From positions 58,470,828 to 58,534,827 of the forward strand of contig CM057482.1 of NCBI GenBank assembly GCA_030035585.1: a DNA stretch of 64,000 nt, read 5' to 3'. The translations under genes and the position numbers were made by a program. Positions 56,077 through 64,000 of this stretch are shown in pieces. The stretch is from Dugong dugon (Eukaryota; Chordata; Mammalia; Sirenia; Dugongidae). The notes under the pieces are model-generated. The model was not told the DNA's origin. It searched no databases and worked only from the letters and a program-made list of their open reading frames with translations. Numbering within the stretch: position 1 is the stretch's first letter; each line of letters starts with the position of its first letter.

Positions 56077-57590
56077 GTTGTTGTTGTTGTTAGGTGCTAT
56101 CGAGTCAGTTCCGACTCATAGCAACCCTATGTACAATAGAATGAAACACTGGCCGATCCTGTGCCATGCTCACAATCATTGTTATTCTTGAGCCCATGGT
56201 TGCAGCCACTAGGTCAATCCATCTTGTCAAAGGTCTTCCTCTTTTCTGCCGACCCTGTACTTTGCCAAGCATGATGTCCTTCTCCAGGGACTGATCCCTC
56301 CTGATAACATGTCCAAAGTATGTAAGACATAGTCTCACCATCCTTGCTTCTAAGGAGCTTTCTGGTTGTACTTCTTCCAAGACAGATTTGTTTGTTCTTT
56401 TGGCAGTCCATGGTATATTCAATATGCTTTGCCAACACCACAATTCAAAAGCATCAATTCTTGTTTGGGCTTCCTTATTCATTGTCCAGCTTTCACATGC
56501 ATACGATGCGATTGAAAATAACATGGCTTGGGTCAGGCACACCTTAGTCTTCAAGGTGACATCTTTGCTTTTTAACTCTTTAAAGAGGTCTTTTGCAGAA
56601 TATTTGCCCAATGCAGTGCATCTTTTGATTTCTTGACTGCTGCTTCCATGGGTGTTGATTGTGGATCCAAGTAAAATGAAATCCTTGACAACTTCAATCT
56701 TTTCTCTATTTACCATAATGTTGTTTATTGGTCCAGTTGTGAGGATTTTTGTTTTCTTTATGTTGAAATGTAATCCATACTGAAGGCTGTGGTCTTTGGT
56801 TTTCATCAGCAAGTGCTTTAAGTCCTCATCACTTTCAACAAGCAAGGTTGTGCTGTCTGTATATTGAAGGTTTTTAATGAGTCTTTCTCCAATCCTGATG
56901 CCCCGTTCTTCATATAGTCCAGCTTCTCAGATTATTTGCTCAGCATACAGATTGAATAGATATGGTGAAAGGATACAACCCTAATGCACACATTTCCTGA
57001 CTTTAAACCATGCAGTATCCCCTTGTTCTGTCTAAACAACTACCTCTTGATCTATGTACAGGTTTCTCATGAACATAATTAGGTGTTCTGGAATTCCCAT
57101 TCTTTGCACTGTTACCATAATTTGTTATGATCCACACAGTTGAATGCCTTTGCATTGTCAATAAAACACAGGTAAACATCTTTCTGGTATTCTTTCCTTT
57201 CAGCCAAGATTCATCTGACATCAGCAATGATATCTCTGGTTGCATGTCGTTTTCTGAATCTGGCCTGAATTTCTGGCAGTTCCCTGTTGGTATTCTTCTG
57301 CAGCGACTTTTGAATGATCAGCAAAATTTTACTTGCATGTGATATTAATGATATTGTTTGATAATTTCTGCATTCAGTTGGATCACCTTTCTTTGGAAAG
57401 GGTCCAATTATGGGTCTCTTCCAGTCAGTTGGCCAGGTGGCTGTCTTCCAAATTTCTTGACATAGACGAGTGAGCACTTCCAGCGCTGCTTCTGTTTGTT
57501 GAAACATCTCAATTGATATTCTGTCAGTTCCTGGAGCCTTGTTTTTTGCCACTGCCTTGAAGATTTTTACCAGCTTCTGCAGTCTGAAAT
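56077..57590 (-). mobile_element. RTE-type LINE inserted in L1-J, 5' truncated
   Basis: It starts (GTT)n AGGTGCTATCGAGTCAG at the left. The minus-strand ORF (56105-56845, 246 codons open) reads LNIKKTKILTTGPINNIM, then WTMNKEAQTRIDAFELWCWQ and KRTNKSVLEEVQPESSLEAR to RPLTRWIDLVAATMGSRITM. RT follows ([15 protein letters not shown], 57211-57590). It is flanked by TGAGTACTAT (56067-56076) and TGAATACTAT (57591-57600). The best preserved RTE copy here, still with frameshifts between open pieces. Confidence 0.9.
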
Positions 57591-57600
57591 TGAATACTAT

Positions 57601-60240
57601 AGCCGTATAATATGTTTTAAAATCAGGAAGTGTGAGATCTCCTACTTTGTTCTTTTCTTTCGACATTGCTTTAGCCATTTGAGGCCTCTTATCATGCCAC
57701 ATAAAACTGAGGATTGGTTTTTCCATTTCTGTAAATAAGGCTGTTGGAGTTTTTATTGTAATTGCTTTGATTCTATACATTGCTTTGGGTAGTATTGACA
57801 TCTTAACAATGTTAAGTCTTCCAAACCAAGAACATGGAATATCTTTCCATTTATTACAGTTTTCTTTAATATCATGCATCAGTGTTTTATAATTTTCATT
57901 TTATAAGTGCTTTACATCCCTGGTTAGATTCATTCCTAGTATTTTATTCTCTTAGGTGCTATTGTAAATGAAATTGTTTCCCTAATTTCTCTTTCAGATT
58001 TTTCATTGCTGCTGTGTAGAAACCCAACTGATTTTTGTTTGTTGATATTGTACCCTGCAACTTTGCTAAATACCTTTTTAGCTATAGGAGTTTTCCTGTG
58101 GACTCTTTGGGATTTTCTATATATGGAATCATATCAAACACAAATAGAGATAATTTTACTTCTTCTTTTCCAATCTTAATTCTTTTTATTTCTTTTTCTT
58201 GTCTTATATTTCTACCTAGAATTTCTAATACAATATTGAATAGAAGTGGTGAGAGTGAGCGCTCTTGTCTTGTTCCCAATTTCAAAGGGAATGCTCTCAA
58301 TCTTTTTCTGTTAAGTATATATTGGCTGTTGGCTTTTCATATATACCCTGATTCATATTGAGGATTTTTTCTTCTGTTTCAATCTTCTTTAGGTTTTTCA
58401 TCAAGAAAGGATGTTGGATTTTATCAAATGCTTTTTCTGTATCCATAGAGATAATCATGTGATTCTGTTGTTTTATTGATGTGGTATATTATGTTGATTG
58501 ATTTTCTAATGTTGAACCATTCCTATATTCGTGGAATAAATTTCACTAAGTCATTGTATATGACTCTTTTAATATGCTGTTGAATTCTGTTTGCTAGTAT
58601 TTTGTTGAGGATTTTTGCATCTATATGCATATGAGATATTTGCCTGTAGTTTTCTTTTCCTGTTGTGTCTTTATCTGGTTTTGGTATCAGGGTTATATTG
58701 GCTTCATAGAATGAATTAGGGATTATTCCTTCCTTCTGTATCTATTGGAAGAGTTTAAACAGTGTTGGTGTTAATTATTCTTTAAATGTTTGGTAGAATT
58801 CCATTGTGAATCATCTGGTGCAGGACTTTTTTTTTGGGGGGGGTGAGTTGATCACTGATTTGATCTCTTCACTTGTTATGGGTCTATTGAGAGTTTTATT
58901 TCCTCTTCAGTCAGTTTGAGTAGGTTGTGTGCTTCTAAGAATTTGTCCATTTCATCTAGGTTATCCAGTTTGTTGTACAGTGGTGCATAATATTGTCATA
59001 ATTCTCTTTATTTCTATCAGATGAGTTGTAATTTTCCCTCTTCCATTTTTTATTTTGGTTATTTGTACCTTTTCTCTTCGTTGTCAGTCTAGCTAAAGGT
59101 TTGTCAATTTTACTAATCTTTTCAAAGAACCAAGTTCTGGTTTTATTGATTCTGTCTATTGTTTTTCTGACTTTACTATTGTTTATTTTTGCTCTGATCT
59201 TTGTTATTTCCTCTCTTCTAGTAGGTTTAGACTTAGCTTGCTCTTCTCTTTCTAGTTCCTGGAATTGTCAAGTTAGGCTGTTAATTTGAAATCTTTCTTC
59301 TTTTTTACGTAGGCATTTATTGTTGTAAGTTTCCTTCTGAGTACTGCCTTCACTGCATCCCATAAGTTTTGATAGGTTGTGTTTTCATTTTCATTTGACT
59401 CTAGGAAATTTGGATTTTCTTTTGATTTCTTCCTTGATCCATTGGTAGCTTAATACTGTGTTGTTTAATATCCATATGTTCGTGTATTTTCAAGTTTTTT
59501 TTCTGTTATTTATTTCTAGCTTCACCCCATTGTGGTAACAGAAGACACTTTGTATGATTTCAATCTTTTTAAAAGTATCAAGGCTTGTGACCTTACATGT
59601 GGTCTCTCCTGGACAATGATCCATATGCACTGGAGTAGAATGTATATTGTTCTGTTGTTGAGTGAGGTATTCTCTAATATGTTTGTTAATGTCTAATCGT
59701 TTTATAGTGTCCTTCAGGTCCTTTGTTTCTTTGTTGATCTTCTTTCTAGATGTTCTATCCAATATTGAAAGTGGTGTGTTGAGGTCTCCAACTACTATTG
59801 TAGTGTTTTCCATTTCTCCCTTCAATTCTATCAGTATTTGCTTTAAATATATATGTGCTCAAATGGTGGGTGCATATGTATTTATGATTGTTAAATCTTC
59901 TTAATTAATTGACACTTTTATCGCTATGTAATGTCAATCTTGATCTCTTTTGACAGATTTAGTCTTAAAGTCTGCTTTGTTCGATATTAAGATTGCCACC
60001 CCAGCTGTCTTTTGGTTACTATCTGCATGGAATATTTATTTATATACTTTCACATTCAATCTATTTGAGTCTTTGGGTCTAAGGTGTGTCTCTTGTAAAC
60101 CGTATACTGTTGGATCATATTTTTTTTAATCCATTCTGCCATTCTCTGCCTTTTGATTGGAACATTTAGTCCATTTACATTTACTGTAATTACCAATAAG
60201 ATGTGATTTACTTCTGCCATTTTGTTATTTGGTTTTTGCA
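57601..60240 (-). pseudogene. L1-J ORF2 pseudogene
   Basis: Continuation of L1-J ORF2 after the [22 protein letters not shown] next to the junction, RT remnant [27 protein letters not shown] with [12 protein letters not shown] in place of the FADD box (58082-58300), and endonuclease remnants MENTTIVVGDLNTPLSIL and SVFCYHNGVKLEINN (59490-59825). The active-site motifs are broken in both domains. The N-terminal start region reads HILLVITVNVNGLNVPIKRQ (60056-60241). Confidence 0.8.
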
Positions 60241-61660
60241 TGTACTAAGCCTTCTTTGTCTTTGTCTTTTACTACTGCTTGCTTTTGTGTTTCGTTGGTT
60301 TATTGTCGTGAGCCATTTTTGTTTCCTTCTCCTTTACTTTTTTTCTTTTCTTTTGTGTGTGTGTGTTTAAAATATTTTCTTAGTGGTTACCCTGAATATT
60401 ACATTTAACAGCTTGCATTTATAACACTCTAGGTATAATTGGTACCGACTTAACTTCAATGTATAAGAAGCAGGGATAAATTATGTTTCAATAACATACA
60501 AGAAATTCTATACCTTTGCCATTCCTCCTGCTCCCCTACCCCAATTTGTTAATTTGTTGTTGTTATCACTGATTGTATCTTTATGTTTGTCATTAAAAAA
60601 CATGAAGGACAAAACAATTAGAATGATCAATGATGAATACCTTATATTTGTCCATACAATTCCCTTTAGTAGGGATATTTCTTTTTATGCATATCTTTGA
60701 ATTACTTTCTAGTGTCTTTTCCCTTCGACCTACAGAATCCCCATTAATATTTTTTGTAGTGCCAGTCTGGTGGATATGAACTCTCTCAGTTTCTTTTTGT
60801 CTGGAAATGTTTTAATTTCACCCTCATTTTTGAAGTACAGTTTTGCTGGGTATAGTATTCTTGGTTTAAAGTTTTTTGTTTTTTGTTTTTCTTTCTTTCA
60901 ACAATTTAAATATTTTATTCCATTGCCTTCTGGCCTCCACTGTTTCTAAGGAGAAATTGGCATTTAATCTTATTGAGGATCCTTTGTATGTGACTGTTTG
61001 CTTCTCTCTCACTGCTTTCAACATTCTCTTTATCTTTACTTTTTGGGAGTCTAACTATGACATGTCTTGGTGTAGATGTCTGGGTTAATCTGCTTGGGGT
61101 GCTTTGTGATTCTTGGATTTGTAGATTCATATCCTTCATTAGGTTGGGGAAATTTTGTGTCAGTATTTCTTCAAATATTTTTTTCTGTTCCTTTCTCTCT
61201 CATCTCCTTCAGGAATTACTATGAGGAGTATATTAGGTCTCTTGTTGTTGTCTCATAATCCCATTAAACTGTGTCAGGCTGCATAAGCCTCTCTTCTTGC
61301 TGCTCTTCCGCCTCTGTAATTTTAACTCTCTTATCCTCTAATTCACTGATTCTTTCTTCTACCTGGTTAAATTTGTTGGTAAGTCCTTCAGTTGTGTTTC
61401 TCATTTCATTTATTGTCCCTTTCAGTTGCAATGTCTCCTTTTTTGATCCTCATTTTGTTCTTTATTTCTTTGAGATCCTTGTATATGTTTTCACTTTTAC
61501 CTGTGTAATTATGTTTAACACTATTATATTATATTCTTCCTTTTTTTTCTCATTATTTGATCATCCCTCGATGCACTTTCACCCTCTTTGTCATGTTCAT
61601 TTTGATGGGCCATTATTTCTCTCTTCTTTGTGGGTCTAGTGATTTTGGGGGGGGCATTGG
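60241..61660 (-). pseudogene. L1-J ORF1 remnant
   Basis: The minus strand has RHVIVRLPKSKDKENVESS and QFLLRNSGGQKAME (60915-61139), recognisable ORF1 C-terminal phrases, and coiled-coil-like text upstream. Frame broken. The start is not defined. Confidence 0.65.
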
Positions 61661-63240
61661 AATTTTTGAGGGTGTTAACTTTCTCAGTTCTCGTCAGTAG
61701 TTGGTGTTTTTGCCTGCACTATTTTCTGTAAAAAAAAAAAACTCTTAGGTGGGCAGAGCCTTCAGTCTTTACTTACTGTTTCCTCTCTGTCTCTCTCTCC
61801 CGTCTCTCTCTCTCTTTCTGTGATAGCTCCTTCTTCCTCCCTGGTTTAATTAGGATTCAGAGGTTCTAGATCTCAGTTTTTGAGATTCAATATCTGCCAA
61901 ACACATCACGGAACACACTATGGTCAATCTCTCCACCAGTGGGCACTGCCACTCAAGCAAGACAGCATGCAAATCAATCTGTCCACCAGGGGGTACAGTT
62001 CTTTCTCTGGTTATTTCTCCCCTCCCTTCACTATTTCTGCAACCACGTTTTCAGTAGGAAAACCCACTCCCAGTGAGCCCTCTTCTGGGCTGAGTACTGC
62101 TTGGTTTTTCCCAAGACTTCCTTCCCTGCTCTATGTGAGCTGCTAATATATGAGCAGTTATTCAGGGGCAGCACAGGCCAACTTTGTTCTGTTCCAGGAG
62201 GAGGAGGAGCTGGCACTCCCCAGAAGTGCCTCTGAAAGATCTGCCTTTTTGTTTTATAAGCCCCAGTGGCCCTGCTGTTTTTGGGGAAGCAGTCTCCACT
62301 TAGGTGAACTTCCTCCTGGCTCCACTGTAGGGAACCTTCTGTAGGAGTTCATATCAGTCCAGCATATGAAAATTACCTGGTGAGGGAGGGATTGTCATGC
62401 TCTGAACCGACCCACAGGGAAGTTTGCCTTGTTTCTACCAGAGTGGACCCCATAGTATGTGGGCTGGGTGTGTAGAATCCACTCAAGATGTCTGCACACA
62501 GCAGCTTAGTCAGTAGTCTTTAACACTGACCAGAAAGGGGAGCAGGTAGAACCAAACTGTCCCCCAGGGCAGTTTGTCCTGTTGGTTTTAGAGGCCTGAG
62601 CCATGGGATGAACAGGGAGGCACAGAGTGCTGACTATGGGAGCATACTGCACTGCAAGGGCTTTCTGTAGCAGTTTGCAACAGCCTGGTAATCAACAGTT
62701 ACCAGGTGGAGGACGGGCTATAACACTCAGGTCAGATTCCCACAGAGGTCTGCCTTGTTGTTATCAGAGCCTCACCCCAGTATATTTTTGGCTGTGAGTG
62801 CAGCCTCCACTCAAGATAACTGCTTCCTAATACACAGCAACCTCGTAAGCAGTCCTCAGTGCCAACCAGAAGTGAGGACAGACAAAACTATATCGATCCT
62901 CAGGGATATTTGTCCTGTTGGTTTCAGAGGCCTAAGCTATAGGGTAAGCAGTGAAGCAGGTAGAATGCTGACTATGGGAGAAGACTCCATTGCAGTTTAC
63001 AATGTCTGGGTGGGGAAGGGTTGTCACTTTGAACAGACCCCCAAGGAGGTCTGCCTTGTTGCTGTCAGAGTCCACGCTGTGGTATTCTGGCTGTGTATAT
63101 AGTTGTCACTCAAGATGCTTGCATCCTAGCACAGAACAGACTCAGTCATTAGTCCTCAGCACTGACCAGAGTGGGAAGCAGACAGGCCAGAACTGACTCC
63201 CCAGGAGGTCTGACCTGTGGGCTTCAGAAATCTTACCTAG
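61661..63240 (-). promoter_or_regulatory. L1-J 5'UTR / internal promoter region
   Basis: GC-richer than the ORFs. It begins with a (CT)n stretch near 61780-61820 and then holds the tandem units listed separately. No classical GGCCAAGATGG start was found, so the 5' edge near 63240 is approximate. Confidence 0.6.
62380..63235 (-). repeat. ~300-bp tandem units in the L1-J 5'UTR
   Basis: Landmark TGCCTTGTT occurs at about 62425, 62751 and 63052; CAAGAT at 62484, 62812 and 63111; CCTGTTGGTTTTAGAGGCC near 62578 and CCTGTTGGTTTCAGAGGCC near 62913, with TGACCTGTGGGCTTCAG near 63211. The landmarks keep the same order, giving periods of about 326-328 and 299-301 bases, nearly three copies. Each unit also seems to consist of two related halves (GTCTGCCTTGTT versus TTTGTCCTGTT). 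Confidence 0.85.
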
Positions 63241-63444
63241 TGGGTACTCATTGGGACTTTCTTATCAAACAAGCCTGGTCAATTATAATGCTGCCAAACA
63301 CAATGCTTCCACCATCCCAAAATAACTAACTTCATAAGGCCCGGGATATACTTTTTTTTTTCCTATTCATAATACATCTCAACAATTCTTAGAATTTTCA
63401 AGATTTAAGTTAATATAAGTTGTAAGATTAACTCTAGAATATTG
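63241..63444. other. Short stretch without a recognised feature
   Basis: About 200 bases of AT-rich DNA between the L1-J 5'UTR and the sense L1 tail. Nothing recognised. Confidence 0.5.
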
Positions 63445-64000
63445 GTCTCATCCCTTCGGGAGGAAGGGAGAATGAAGAGAACAAGACACAAGAAAAAGAT
63501 TAATCCAAGGGACTAATGGACCACAGCTACCGTGGCCTCCACCAGACTGAGTCCGGTACAGCTAGATGGTGCCTGGCTACCACCACTGACTGCTCTGACC
63601 AGGATCACAATAGAAGGTCTTGGACAGAGCTGTAAAAGGAAGTAGAACAGAATTCTGACTCACAAAAAAAGACGAGACTTACTGGCCTGACAGACTAGAG
63701 AAACTCTGAGAGTATGGCTCCTGGACATCCTTTTTGCTCAGTGGTGAAACCCCTCCCAAAGTTCACCTTTCAGCTGGGGATTGGACAGCCTCATAAAACA
63801 AAACAGGACAAAGGAGGCACAGCAGTTCAAGGACAAGGACTAGAAGGCAGGAGGGGAGAGGAAAGCTGGCAATAAGGAACCCAAGATTGAGAAGGGACAG
63901 TGTTGACATGTCATGGGGTTGTTAACCATTGTCATAGGGCAATATGTGTACTGTTTAATGATAAACTATTTGTTCTGCAAACTAATCATCTAATTCATCT
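63445..64000 (+). mobile_element. Sense L1 3'UTR running off the window end
   Basis: TCTCATCCCTTCGGGAGG, GGACTAATGGACCACAGC, CAGTGTTGACATGTCATGG and GTTGTTAACCATTGTCAT are the exact reverse complements of landmarks in the antisense 3'UTRs (for example 5400-5500 and 4780-4820). It starts inside the 3'UTR, so it is strongly 5' truncated. The poly-A end should lie just beyond 64000. Confidence 0.88.

Noticed and set aside
1..64000. A new defence, toxin or biosynthetic gene system
   Set aside because: All sizeable frames trace to LINE sequence or non-coding repeats; only one host exon is present.

Overview
The window looks like part of an afrotherian mammal genome, most likely elephant or a close relative. 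It carries afrotherian tRNA-type SINEs with the SINE head/body/tail typical of that clade, RTE-type (BovB-like) LINEs ending in (GTT)n on the plus strand, and very dense L1s sharing one 3'UTR type. Older pan-mammalian repeats (MIR, L2-like, MER5-like, a MaLR-type LTR, a Tc1/mariner element) lie between them. No bacterial or viral gene organisation is present. The species call is from recalled repeat families, not from a search.

The only host coding sequence I can support is one 138-bp exon at 27938-28075 (+). It encodes the loop F / loop C part of a GABA-A receptor gamma subunit and matches GABRG3 best. The rest appears to be the two flanking introns of that gene.

Layout. 1-26492: one minus-strand, nearly full-length old L1 ('L1-A'), split into four blocks by three later minus-strand L1 insertions, each with recognisable target-site duplications: L1-B (1241-3995, 5' truncated), L1-E (4704-12834, full length, with a compound 3' tail) and L1-F (14776-22423, full length). 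A small SINE (13532-13588) is also inserted in L1-A. 26493-37128: intron with the exon, a SINE, a MaLR-type LTR, an L2-like fragment, a MIR, a sense RTE LINE and a MER5-like fragment. 37129-39679: a sense L1 5' half (5'UTR plus ORF1) abruptly joined to an antisense RTE (39678-40995), then an unclassified GC-rich segment. 41760-50750: intron with MIRs, SINEs, a polypurine tract, a truncated L1, a large AT-rich inverted repeat and a TA-flanked DNA transposon. 50755-63240: a second composite of old antisense L1s with inserted SINE, RTE and L1 tails; its 5'UTR holds ~300-bp tandem units. 63445-64000: a sense L1 3'UTR running off the end.

No LINE here has an intact ORF pair: all are interrupted by stops, frameshifts or insertions. 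The most interesting signals are the three-fold nested L1 with a readable insertion order, four unrelated L1 5'UTR types (two with tandem promoter-like units) above a shared 3'UTR core, loss of the endonuclease SDH histidine in both nested full-length L1s, a possible 3' transduction in L1-E, an L1/RTE fused open frame across an insertion junction, and a cruciform-prone AT-rich inverted repeat. I found no convincing new protein-coding system.
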